A stretch of DNA of 17,882 nt from DASWRT01 sp036403035 (GCA_036403035.1 DASWRT010000240.1:1-17882); one strand, 5' to 3'. Counted from the stretch's first letter, positions 7,311-14,721 are shown. Numbers and translations: made by a program. The notes: generated from the letters alone by a model not told the origin.

Positions 7311-8296
7311 CGCAGCCTCGGATTCAAGGCGTCCCGCAGCCAGTCGCCGAGCAGGTTGACGGCCAGCACGAGCGCCGCCAGCACGATGCCCGGGAACAAC
7401 GCGATCCACCATTCGCCGGAGAACAGGAAGTTGTTGCCGATGCGGATCAGCGTTCCGAGCGACGGCTGGGTCGGCGGTATGCCGACGCCGAGGAACGAGA
7501 GCGTCGCCTCGGTGATGATCGCCAGCGCGAGGTTGATCGTCGCGATGACCAGCACGGGACCGATCGCGTTGGGCAGGATGTGGCTGAACAGGATGCGGGC
7601 CGGATGGACCCCGATCACCCGCGCCGCCTGCACGTAGTCCTTCGACGCCTCGACCATCGTCGAGCCGCGCACGGTGCGCGCGTAATGGACCCAGTAGGAG
7701 AGGCCGATCGACAGCACGACGACCGCGGTCGCGATGTTCTCCTGCATGTCGCGCGGCACCGCCGACCGTGCGACGCCGTCGATCAGCAGCGCGATCAGGA
7801 TCGCCGGGAACGAGAGTTGCACGTCGGCGATGCGCATCACCAGCGTATCGACCCATCCGCCGCGGTATCCGGCGAGCAGGCCGAGCGTGACGCCGACGAC
7901 CATCGCGAACAGCACCGAGGCGACGCCGACGACCAGCGAGATGCGCATGCCGTAGAAAATGCCGGAGAGCACGTCGCGGCCCTGATCGTCGCTGCCGAGC
8001 GGGAAGTCCCAGCTTCCGGCGTCGTTCCAGGCCGGCGGGCTGAGCGCGTCGAGCAGGTTCAGCGAGGCGAGGTCGAACGGGTTGTGCGGCGAGATCCAGG
8101 GGGCGAAGGCTGCCGCCAGCACCAGCAGCAGCGTGATGCACGCGGCCAGCACCGTCACCGGCGAGCGTCGGAAGCTCCAGAACAGGTCGCTGTCGAACGC
8201 CCGGCGCAGGAACCCCGGACGACGGCCGCTGCGGCCCTCGGCGGCGCGTGCGCCCGGGGCCGGGGCAGCGCCCGTTCCCGTCAGGTCAGTGGCCAT
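7307..8296 (-). CDS. Peptide ABC transporter permease (DppC/OppC-like)
   Basis: A 329-residue inner-membrane permease. After a Gly/Ala/Pro-rich cytoplasmic N-terminus (1-30) and the OppC N-terminal segment comes a membrane helix at about 45-66. Next is the family motif FPLGSDDQGRDVLSG at 98-112, then further helices near 119-142, 160-174, 188-206, 248-268 and 298-318. The EAA loop that docks on the ATPases covers about 221-248 (ARVIGVHPARILFSHILPN). The start ATG at 8296 lies inside the end of the DppB-like gene (11-nt overlap), indicating tight coupling. The N-terminal 30 residues are low-complexity and poorly conserved in such proteins, so a somewhat shorter start is possible. Confidence 0.95.
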   Translation of the reverse strand: MATDLTGTGAAPAPGARAAEGRSGRRPGFLRRAFDSDLFWSFRRSPVTVLAACITLLLVLAAAFAPWISPHNPFDLASLNLLDALSPPAWNDAGSWDFPLGSDDQGRDVLSGIFYGMRISLVVGVASVLFAMVVGVTLGLLAGYRGGWVDTLVMRIADVQLSFPAILIALLIDGVARSAVPRDMQENIATAVVVLSIGLSYWVHYARTVRGSTMVEASKDYVQAARVIGVHPARILFSHILPNAIGPVLVIATINLALAIITEATLSFLGVGIPPTQPSLGTLIRIGNNFLFSGEWWIALFPGIVLAALVLAVNLLGDWLRDALNPRLR

Positions 8297-9257
8297 GACC
8301 GCCCGCCATAGCCCGGTCGATCCGCCGCCGCGGATCGACGACGAGGTTGATCAGGACGAAGAAGAAGGCGACGAGGACGAGGTACGCCGCCATCACCGGG
8401 ATGTCGACCGACGTCACCGCCTGGATGAACATGAGCCCCACGCCCGGCCACTGGAACACGGTCTCGGTGATGATCGCGAACGCGATGATCGACCCCAGTT
8501 GCAGGCCGGTGATGGTGATGACCGGCACCAGCGTGTTCTTGAGGGCGTGCCCGAAATTGACGATCCGGTTCGGCAGGCCGCGGGCGCGGGCGAACTTGAT
8601 GTAGTCGGTGCGCAGCACCTCCAGCATCTCGGCGCGCACCAGCCGCATGATCAGCGTCATCTGGAAGAGGCCCAGGGTGAAGGCCGGCAGGATCAGCGCC
8701 CGCCAGCCGTCGACCGTCAGGAATCCCGTGCTCCACCAGCCGATCTGGATGGTCGGGCCGCGGCCGAAGGACGGCAGCCACCCGAGCAGCACCGCGAAGA
8801 CCAGGATCAGCAGGATGCCGGTCAGGAAGGTCGGGAGCGACACGCCGATCAGCGACACGGCGAGCAGCGTGCGCGATATCCAGGAGTCGCGGTTGAGCCC
8901 GGTATAGACGCCCATCAGCAGCCCGAGCGCCAGCGCCAGCGTCGCCGCGACGAAGCTCAGTTCGAGCGTCGCCGGCAGCCGCTCGGCGATGACCTCGCCG
9001 ACCGGACGCGCATATTGGTACGATAGCCCGAAATCGCCCCTTGCCGCCTTGCCCACGAAACGCGCGAACTGGATCGGGAACGGATCGGTCAGTCCGAGAT
9101 CGTGGCGCAGCTTCTCGCGGTCGGCGAGCGACGTGTCCTGCCCGACAAGGCCGCTGATCGGATCGCCGACATAGTTGAACATCGCGAACGCGACGAAGGC
9201 TACCGTCAGCATGACGAAGACGGATTGGATGAGCCGGCGCAGGACGAACGCGATCAT
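8286..9257 (-). CDS. Peptide ABC transporter permease (DppB/OppB-like)
   Basis: A 323-residue inner-membrane permease that pairs with the DppC-like subunit. It has an N-terminal helix (MIAFVLRRLIQSVFVMLTVAFVAFAMF), the usual periplasmic loop with GDPISGLVG and LRHDLGLTDPFPIQF, helices near 98-118, 128-160, 186-206, 243-264 and 287-308, and the EAA loop at about 219-247 (YIKFARARGLPNRIVNFGHALKN). I prefer ATG at 9257 because DppB proteins usually start a few residues before the RRL motif; GTG at 9266 would add three residues. Neither start has a strong Shine-Dalgarno, which may contribute to lower expression than the binding protein. A 132-nt gap with a strong stem-loop separates it from the upstream binding-protein gene. 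Confidence 0.94.
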   Translation of the reverse strand: MIAFVLRRLIQSVFVMLTVAFVAFAMFNYVGDPISGLVGQDTSLADREKLRHDLGLTDPFPIQFARFVGKAARGDFGLSYQYARPVGEVIAERLPATLELSFVAATLALALGLLMGVYTGLNRDSWISRTLLAVSLIGVSLPTFLTGILLILVFAVLLGWLPSFGRGPTIQIGWWSTGFLTVDGWRALILPAFTLGLFQMTLIMRLVRAEMLEVLRTDYIKFARARGLPNRIVNFGHALKNTLVPVITITGLQLGSIIAFAIITETVFQWPGVGLMFIQAVTSVDIPVMAAYLVLVAFFFVLINLVVDPRRRIDRAMAGGHGH

Positions 9258-9338
9258 GATGGGCACTCAAGCATGCAAGGCCGGTGCCGGCCGATATAAT
9301 TCGTACACGGACGAAGTCGTCGCAGGCATGCTATTCGC

Positions 9339-9374
9339 GAGGGGCGGCGGCTCCCGGTCCGGCCGCCGCCCCTC
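9339..9374 (-). promoter_or_regulatory. Strong intercistronic stem-loop between binding-protein and permease genes
   Basis: GAGGGGCGGCGGC (9339-9351) and GCCGCCGCCCCTC (9362-9374) are a perfect 13-bp inverted repeat with a 10-nt loop. It begins 15 nt after the binding-protein stop codon. No U-tract follows on the minus strand, so full termination is unlikely. In other binding-protein-dependent transport operons such stem-loops protect the upstream mRNA or attenuate reading into the permease genes; that role is inferred here. Confidence 0.65.
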
Positions 9375-9389
9375 TCCACCACCCCTGCC

Positions 9390-10979
9390 TCACTTCACCG
9401 TCACGTAGCGCAGCGGGAAGACGTTGTCGGAAAGCTGCACGAGATCGACGTTCTTCCGCGCCGCCCAGACCACCGTCTGCTCGTGCAGCGGGATGTTCCC
9501 GAACTCCTCCTTGTGGATCTTGAACGCCTCCGAAATCATCACCTGCCGCTTCTGCGGGTCGGTCTCGACCTGGATCCCCTTGGTCAGCTCGTCGACCTTC
9601 GGGTTCGAGTATCCGCCGACGTTGAACAGCCCGGCGCTGCCGCCGCGGGTATGGATGAGGCCGTACAGGGCGTTGTGCGCGTCATAGGTCGTCGGCGTCC
9701 AGCCGAGCATGTAGAAGCTCGTCTTGTAGCCCGGCCCGAGGATCTCGGCGAAGTACTTGCCGCGGGTCTGGAAGTTCGGGACGATCTTGATGCCGATGCG
9801 GGCGAGCATCGCCGAGACCGCTTGGCAGATCTTCTCGTCGTTCTGGTAGCGGTCGGTCGGGCAGTCGAACGTCACTTCGAACCCATCCGGATATCCCGCC
9901 TCGGCGAGCAGCTTCTTGGCGCCCGCCGGATCGTAGGGATAGCGCTGGTCGAGCGACTTGTCGTAGCCGTTGATCCCGGGCCCGATGATCAGCGCGACCG
10001 GCAGCGCCGTGCCGCGCATGATCTTGTTCTTGATCGCGTCCTCGTCGATCGCTTGGTAGAAGGCGCGGCGGACCCGCACGTCCTTGAACGGGTTCTTGCC
10101 CTTGACGTTCGACTTCAGCAGCTCGTCGCGCGTCTGGTCGAAGCCCAGGAAGATCGTGCGCAGCTCGGGCTTCTCGTAGACCTTGACGCCGTCGGACTTG
10201 GCAAGCCGGTCCATGTCCTGCGACGGCACGTTGTAGATCATGTCGATGTCGCCGGAGATCAGCGCGGCGACGCGGGTAGCGTCGTTGGCGATGCGCGAGA
10301 ACACGACCTCGTCGAGGTTGTGCTCCGGCTTGCCCCACCAGTTCGGGTTCTTGACGAGCACCGTCTTCACGTCCGGCTCGCGGCTCTTCAGCATGAAGGG
10401 ACCGGTGCCGTTGGCGTTGCGCGTCGCGTAGAAATCCTCGTTCTTGGTGAGGTCGGCCGGGCGGACGGCGTTGTTCTTCTCCGCCCACGCCTTGCTCATG
10501 ATCGCCCACTGCGTGATCTCTTCCGGCAGGATCGGGTCGGGCCCGTCGGTCACCATGTCGACCGTGTGGTCGTCGACCTTCCTGACCTCCTTGACCGTCG
10601 CGACGAACGTCGCGACGTTCGATCCCGGCGCCTTCACGCGTCCGTAGGAGAAGATCACGTCGTCGGCCGTGAAGGGCGAGCCGTCATGGAACGTGACGCC
10701 CTGGCGCAGCTTGAAGCGCCAGACGTCCGGCGCGGTCTGCGACCATTCGGTTGCGAGCGCCGGCTCGAGCTTCAGATCCTTGTCGCGGCCGACCAGCGGC
10801 TCGTACACGTTCAGCAGGAACGAGAGCAGGAAGGTCTCGTTGCGGGCGTACGGGTCCATCGAGTTGACGTCGCCGTCGTTCGCCCAGCGCAGCGTCGCCG
10901 CCGGGACCGGCGAGGCGAGCGAAACGAATGCCGCCGTGCCGAGCAGGGCCGCCGCAACAAGGAACATGCGGTATTTCAT
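9390..10979 (-). CDS. Periplasmic peptide-type ABC transporter substrate-binding protein (family 5)
   Basis: A 529-residue extracellular solute-binding protein of the DppA/OppA family 5. Residues 1-27 form a Sec signal peptide (MKYRMFLVAAALLGTAAF, cleavage expected after VPA at about 27); there is no lipobox cysteine. The mature protein opens with the family pattern ATLRWANDGDVNSMDPYA. It also has LATEWSQTAPDVWRFKLRQGVTFHDGSPFTADDVIFSYGR at about 78-117, NPFKDVRVRRAFYQAIDEDAI in the middle and FYMLGWTPTTYDAHN near the C-terminus, all standard landmarks. ATG at 10979 is preceded by GGGAGGAG about 11 nt upstream. It is the first gene of the seven-gene operon and has its own promoter at 11049-11077. 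Family 5 members bind di/oligopeptides, opines or other ligands, so peptide uptake is likely rather than proved. Confidence 0.95.
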   Translation of the reverse strand: MKYRMFLVAAALLGTAAFVSLASPVPAATLRWANDGDVNSMDPYARNETFLLSFLLNVYEPLVGRDKDLKLEPALATEWSQTAPDVWRFKLRQGVTFHDGSPFTADDVIFSYGRVKAPGSNVATFVATVKEVRKVDDHTVDMVTDGPDPILPEEITQWAIMSKAWAEKNNAVRPADLTKNEDFYATRNANGTGPFMLKSREPDVKTVLVKNPNWWGKPEHNLDEVVFSRIANDATRVAALISGDIDMIYNVPSQDMDRLAKSDGVKVYEKPELRTIFLGFDQTRDELLKSNVKGKNPFKDVRVRRAFYQAIDEDAIKNKIMRGTALPVALIIGPGINGYDKSLDQRYPYDPAGAKKLLAEAGYPDGFEVTFDCPTDRYQNDEKICQAVSAMLARIGIKIVPNFQTRGKYFAEILGPGYKTSFYMLGWTPTTYDAHNALYGLIHTRGGSAGLFNVGGYSNPKVDELTKGIQVETDPQKRQVMISEAFKIHKEEFGNIPLHEQTVVWAARKNVDLVQLSDNVFPLRYVTVK

Positions 10980-11048
10980 CGAAACGGTTTCTCCTCCCTG
11001 GGGCAGCGGCCCGGCTTGCGCACCGCGATCCGGCTGCCTCGATGCGGC

Positions 11049-11077
11049 AGAATTGGGCAGCACGCACGCCCTGTCAA
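11049..11077 (-). promoter_or_regulatory. Candidate sigma70 promoter of the peptide transport/hydrolysis operon
   Basis: On the minus strand, TTGACA (11077-11072) is followed after 17 nt by AATTCT (11054-11049). The -35 box is perfect and the -10 box is weak (3 of 6), suggesting activator help. Transcription would start near 11042, about 60 nt before the binding-protein ATG. Confidence 0.5.
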
Positions 11078-11113
11078 CCAGAGCCGCCGGCCGCGATTGT
11101 CGGCCCGCGCCCT

Positions 11114-11142
11114 TTGACACCAAGGCGGTACGGGCGGATAGT
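11114..11142 (+). promoter_or_regulatory. Candidate sigma70 promoter of the aminotransferase gene
   Basis: TTGACA (11114-11119) and GATAGT (11137-11142) are separated by 17 nt; the -35 is perfect and the -10 matches TATAAT at 4 of 6. Start of transcription would be near 11149, leaving a leader of about 125 nt that contains two palindromes. Its -35 box lies only 36 bp from the divergent -35 box of the transporter operon. Confidence 0.55.
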
Positions 11143-11157
11143 GCAAAGGGTCTATCC
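11136..11157. promoter_or_regulatory. Inverted GGATAG/CTATCC half-sites overlapping the aminotransferase -10 box
   Basis: GGATAG (11136-11141) and CTATCC (11152-11157) form a 6-bp inverted repeat around a 10-nt spacer, covering the predicted -10 box and start site. The CTATCC element recurs in the palindrome at 11230-11244. This would suit a repressor site, but the assignment rests only on sequence symmetry. Confidence 0.4.
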
Positions 11158-11179
11158 TGGTAGGCCGCAGGTCTGCGAG

Positions 11180-11197
11180 GCGGTGTCACGACACCGC
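11180..11197. promoter_or_regulatory. Perfect 18-bp palindrome in the divergent control region
   Basis: GCGGTGTC-AC-GACACCGC, two perfect 8-bp arms around a 2-nt centre. It lies inside the predicted aminotransferase leader, about 100 bp from the operon -35 box. It could be an operator for a dimeric regulator or, as RNA, a 7-bp stem with a 4-nt loop. No regulator gene is adjacent. Confidence 0.55.
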
Positions 11198-11229
11198 GTT
11201 CCGGATGGGTTGCGCCCCGATGCGCGGCG

Positions 11230-11244
11230 GCCTATCCGATAGGC
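11230..11244. promoter_or_regulatory. 15-bp palindrome sharing the CTATCC half-site
   Basis: GCCTATC-C-GATAGGC, two perfect 7-bp arms around one base, 29 nt before the aminotransferase ATG. A degenerate relative (GTCTATCCTGGTAGGC) lies at 11150-11165. The recurrence of the half-site suggests a family of binding sites for one regulator. Confidence 0.45.
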
Positions 11245-11273
11245 TCTTACGTCGTACAACAGGGAACGAATCG

Positions 11274-12668
11274 ATGACCGAGCGCACCAATTCCGTCCAG
11301 GGCCGGGATATCGCGTATCAGCTTCACCCGTACACGAACCTGCGGAAGCACGAGGCCCAGGGTCCGCTCGTCATCACCGAAGGCAAGGGCGTCACTGTCT
11401 GGGACGACAGCGGCAAGTCCTACATCGAGGGCATGGCCGGCCTGTGGAGCGTCGCGCTCGGCTTCGGCGAGGAGCGGCTGGTCGACGCGGCGACGCGCCA
11501 GATGCGGCAGCTCCCGTTCTATCACCTGTTCGCGCACAAATCGCACGAGCCCTCGATCGATCTCGCCGAGCGGCTGATCGGCATGATGCCGGCGCCGATG
11601 TCGAAGGTCTTCTTCAACAGCTCCGGGTCGGAGGCGAACGACACCGCGGTCAAGATCGTCTGGTACTACAACAACGCGCTCGGACGGCATCGCAAGAAGA
11701 AGATCGTCTCGCGGATCAAGGGCTATCACGGCGTCACGGTCGCCTCGGCGAGCCTCACCGGCCTGCCGAACAACCATCTCGATTTCGACCTGCCGATCGC
11801 GAACGTCAGGCACGCCGACTGCCCGCACTACTACCGCTTCGGCAAGCCGGGGGAGAGCGAGGAGGAGTTCGCGACGCGGATGGCTGAGAGCCTCGACGCG
11901 CTGATCCAGCGCGAGGGGCCGGACACCGTGGCCGCCTTCATCGCCGAGCCGGTGATGGGCGCAGGCGGCGTCATCCTTCCGCCCCGGACCTATTTCGAGA
12001 AGGTCCAGGCGGTGCTGCGGAAGTACGACGTGCTGCTGATCGCCGACGAGGTGATCTGCGGTTTCGGACGCACCGGCAACATGTTCGGCAGCGAGACCTA
12101 TGGCATGAAGCCGGACATCATGACGATGGCGAAGGCGCTGTCGTCGTCGTACCTGCCGATCTCCGCGACGATCGTCTCCGACGCGATTTATCAGGTGCTC
12201 GCCGCGAACAGCGACAAGATCGGCACCTTCGCGCACGGCTATACCTACTCGGGCCACCCCGTCTGCTGCGCGGTCGCGCTGGAGTCGCTGAAGATCTATG
12301 AGGAGCGCGACATCGTCGGATTGGTCCGGCAAGTCACGCCGCGCTTCCAGGACGGGCTGCGGCGCTTCGCCGACCATCCGCTGGTCGGCGAAGCGCGCGG
12401 CGTCGGCCTGATCGGCGCCGTCGAGCTGGTCCGCGACAAGGCGTCGAAGCAGCCCTTCGATCCGAAGCAGGGCGTCGGGGCGTTCGCGGCGGCGCGCGCG
12501 CAGGAGCATGGGCTCATCGTCCGTCCGCTCGGCGACTCCGTGGCGCTGTGTCCGCCGCTCGTCATCTCGGAGGACGAGATCGACGAGATGTTCCGCCGCC
12601 TCGGCCACGCGCTCGACGATACCGCCGCGGAGATGAAGCGCGCCGGCGCCCTGGCATCCGCCGCCTGA
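11274..12668 (+). CDS. Class III PLP-dependent aminotransferase (omega-transaminase type)
   Basis: A 464-residue fold-type I, class III aminotransferase that would move an amino group from an amine or omega-amino acid to a keto acid such as pyruvate. Landmarks are: GLWSVALGFG at 56-65; SSGSEAND at 116-123 for the PLP phosphate; YHG at 151-153; AEPVMGAGGVILPP at 224-237; LLIADEVICGFGRTG at 254-268 with Asp258 contacting the pyridine nitrogen; and Lys287 in MAKALSSSYLP as the Schiff-base lysine. TYSGHPVCCAVAL at 324-336 is also typical. ATG at 11274 has AGGGA 8 nt upstream; a longer frame from 11205 is not family-like. It is divergent from the transporter/hydrolase operon, so it may transaminate a product of that pathway. 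The amine donor cannot be told; beta-alanine, putrescine and taurine enzymes all look like this. Confidence 0.93.
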   Translation: MTERTNSVQGRDIAYQLHPYTNLRKHEAQGPLVITEGKGVTVWDDSGKSYIEGMAGLWSVALGFGEERLVDAATRQMRQLPFYHLFAHKSHEPSIDLAERLIGMMPAPMSKVFFNSSGSEANDTAVKIVWYYNNALGRHRKKKIVSRIKGYHGVTVASASLTGLPNNHLDFDLPIANVRHADCPHYYRFGKPGESEEEFATRMAESLDALIQREGPDTVAAFIAEPVMGAGGVILPPRTYFEKVQAVLRKYDVLLIADEVICGFGRTGNMFGSETYGMKPDIMTMAKALSSSYLPISATIVSDAIYQVLAANSDKIGTFAHGYTYSGHPVCCAVALESLKIYEERDIVGLVRQVTPRFQDGLRRFADHPLVGEARGVGLIGAVELVRDKASKQPFDPKQGVGAFAAARAQEHGLIVRPLGDSVALCPPLVISEDEIDEMFRRLGHALDDTAAEMKRAGALASAA

Positions 12669-12833
12669 CCCCTCACCCGGCTCGGACCGGCGCTGCCGCC
12701 TGCATCGCCGTGTCCGGGTCTGGATCGGACATTTCCGTATGGCCGGACGTCTGCCGCAGGGCTAGACTTGGACCAGATTGTCCCCGTCCTTCCGCCGCTC
12801 CGCCCACGTCCCCGATCGGACCCGAATTCCACT

Positions 12834-14045
12834 ATGACGCACGATCAATTCTTCAAGCAGCGCCTCGACGCCCTCCGGGCGGAGGGACGGTACCGGGTGT
12901 TCGCCGATCTTGAGCGACGGGCGGGCGACTTTCCGCGTGCCTTCGAGCACCGGCTCGGCGCCGACGTGACGGTCTGGTGCTCCAACGACTATCTCGGCAT
13001 GGGCCAGCATCCGGCGGTTCTCGCGGCGATGCACGAGGCGGTCGACCGCTTCGGCGCTGGCGCCGGCGGCACCCGCAACATCTCCGGAACCTGCCACGCG
13101 CATGTCGAGCTGGAGCGCGAGCTTGCCGACCTGCATGGCAAGGACGCCGCCCTCCTCTTCACCTCAGGCTACGTCGCCAACGAGGCCGCGCTCTCGACCC
13201 TCGCCGGCCAGATCCCCGGCTGCGCCGTCTTCTCCGACGCGCTCAATCACGCCTCGATGATCCAGGGGATCCGCCATTCGGGCGCGGAGAAGCACGTCTT
13301 CCGCCACAACGATCCGGCCGACCTCGACCGGCTGCTGGGCCGCGTCGATCCGGCCCGGCCGAAGCTCGTCTGCTTTGAATCCGTCTACTCCATGGACGGC
13401 GACATTTCGCCGATCGCCGAGCTGTGCGACGTCGCCGACCGGCACGGCGCAATGACCTATCTCGACGAGGTGCACGCCGTCGGCATGTACGGGGCGCGCG
13501 GCGGCGGCGTCGCCGAGCGCGAGGGGGCGATGGACCGGCTGACCGTGATCCAGGGGACGCTCGCCAAGGCGTACGGAATCATGGGCGGCTACATCGCCGG
13601 CTCGCGCGACCTCGTCGACTTCGTGCGGAGCCATGCCTCCGGCTTCATCTTCACCAGCTCGCTGCCGCCGGTCCTGGCCGGCGGCGCGGCCGCCAGCGTG
13701 CGGACGCTGAAGTCGGCCGAGGGCATGGCGCTCAGGGAACGCCATCAGGAGCGCGCGGCGACGCTGAAGCGGCGGATGCTCGACGCCGGCCTGCCGGTCA
13801 TGCCGAGCGTCAGCCACATCGTGCCGCTGCTGGTCGGCGACGCCCGGCTCTGCAAGCAGGCGTCCGACGAGCTGCTGGAGCGGCACCGCATCTACGTGCA
13901 GCCGATCAACTTTCCGACCGTCGCCCGCGGCACCGAGCGGCTGCGCTTCACGCCGACGCCGCTGCACGGCGACGCCGAGATGGATCGCCTTATCGACGCG
14001 CTCGTTGACGTCTGGGGGCGGCTGGCCTTACGTAAGGCGGCATAG
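12834..14045 (+). CDS. hemA: 5-aminolevulinate synthase
   Basis: A 403-residue alpha-oxoamine synthase that condenses glycine with succinyl-CoA to give 5-aminolevulinate, CO2 and CoA, the first step of tetrapyrrole synthesis by the C4 pathway. The N-terminal FFKQRLDALRAEGRYRVFADLER and GGTRNISGT at 78-86 are diagnostic. Active-site residues occur in register with the well-studied Rhodobacter enzyme (offset about three): Arg21, Asn82, His139, Asp211, His214, Lys245 in GTLAKAYG as the PLP lysine, and Arg371 in ERLRFTPTP. The substrate signature RNISGT with HASMIQGIR separates it from KBL and BioF relatives. No Shine-Dalgarno is obvious before ATG 12834; TTG at 12768 in the same frame is possible but the added residues are not family-like. 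It lies 165 nt downstream of the aminotransferase, co-directional, probably with its own promoter. Confidence 0.95.
   Translation: MTHDQFFKQRLDALRAEGRYRVFADLERRAGDFPRAFEHRLGADVTVWCSNDYLGMGQHPAVLAAMHEAVDRFGAGAGGTRNISGTCHAHVELERELADLHGKDAALLFTSGYVANEAALSTLAGQIPGCAVFSDALNHASMIQGIRHSGAEKHVFRHNDPADLDRLLGRVDPARPKLVCFESVYSMDGDISPIAELCDVADRHGAMTYLDEVHAVGMYGARGGGVAEREGAMDRLTVIQGTLAKAYGIMGGYIAGSRDLVDFVRSHASGFIFTSSLPPVLAGGAAASVRTLKSAEGMALRERHQERAATLKRRMLDAGLPVMPSVSHIVPLLVGDARLCKQASDELLERHRIYVQPINFPTVARGTERLRFTPTPLHGDAEMDRLIDALVDVWGRLALRKAA
14025..14038. repeat. 14-bp perfect palindrome at the end of hemA
   Basis: GCCTTACGTAAGGC is a perfect palindrome inside the last codons of hemA (Leu-Arg-Lys), about 97 bp upstream of the PadR-like gene start. 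It could be an operator for that gene or chance. As RNA it could form a 5-bp stem with a 4-nt loop. Confidence 0.4.
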
Positions 14046-14135
14046 CCGGCGTCGTCGCGACCGCTCCCCGTCGTCCTCTACCAAGCGGGCGGCGGTGTCA
14101 TCGCCGGCGACGACCGTTCGCGAGGAGCGCCGTCG

Positions 14136-14684
14136 ATGTTCCGCACCAACTCCCTTGTCCCGACCGAGGCCGTCCGTCTGGCCGCGCTCGGCATGCTCGC
14201 CGAGCAGCCGCGACGCTACGGCGACCTCGCGCTGGAGATCCGGCATTTCACCGGGCGGATCGTCGGTCCCTCGCTCGACCTGATGGGGACCTCGCTCGAA
14301 CTGCTGCGCTACGAGGGCCTGATCGAGGCCGTCGACGGCGCCGGCATGGCCGACAATTCCAACCTCCGCCTGACGGAGGCCGGCCGCGAGGCGTTGCACA
14401 CCCTCCTCCAAGCACGGCTCGCTGGACCGTCGGGCGAGGCGAACCGGCTCGTGCTCGCCCTGAAGCTGCGCTTCCTGCACTTGCTGCCGCCGGCCGAGCT
14501 GCGCGAGCAGATCGAGATGATCGCCGAGTGGTGCGCCGCCGAGATGGCGCGGCTCGAAGATCTGCGCCGCCACCACGACGGCGCCTCCCCGCTCTTCACC
14601 GGCTGGCTCGACCGCGACATCGCGCAGCTCCGCGAGCGGCTGAACTGGCTGCGGGCGTCGATCGCGGCGGCGCCGGAAGTCTGA
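14136..14684 (+). CDS. PadR-like winged-helix transcriptional regulator
   Basis: A 182-residue protein with an N-terminal winged-helix pattern of the PadR type: LAALGMLAEQPRRYGDLALEIRHFTG (15-40), then SLDLMGTSLELLRYEGLIEAVDG as the recognition helix and following strand (46-68), and LRLTEAGREAL as the wing (78-87). Residues 105-175 are strongly helical (LKLRFLHLLPPAELREQIEMIAEWCAAEM, then DIAQLRERLNWLRAS) and match the C-terminal dimerisation/effector helices of PadR proteins. ATG at 14136 has GAGGAG 8 nt upstream. It follows hemA on the same strand after 90 nt, so it could be co-transcribed. The N-terminal NSLVPTEAVR lead and the lack of the usual HGYEL tyrosine motif (here RYGDL) make it a divergent member. 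Target genes are unknown. Confidence 0.72.
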   Translation: MFRTNSLVPTEAVRLAALGMLAEQPRRYGDLALEIRHFTGRIVGPSLDLMGTSLELLRYEGLIEAVDGAGMADNSNLRLTEAGREALHTLLQARLAGPSGEANRLVLALKLRFLHLLPPAELREQIEMIAEWCAAEMARLEDLRRHHDGASPLFTGWLDRDIAQLRERLNWLRASIAAAPEV

Positions 14685-14721
14685 GCCGCGACCCGCCCGT
14701 TCCAGGATCGCTAGGCCGAGG

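Noticed and set aside
9483..11117. Plus-strand open frame of 544 codons
   Set aside because: Antisense to the binding-protein gene, which has a signal peptide and all family landmarks.
11247..12608. Minus-strand open frame of 453 codons
   Set aside because: Antisense to the aminotransferase; Arg/Asp-rich shadow without domain pattern.
12669..12833. hemA promoter or operator in the aminotransferase-hemA gap
   Set aside because: Short CGGAC repeats and a 5-bp inverted repeat (12712-12730) are present, but no convincing -35/-10 pair or FNR-like box could be found.
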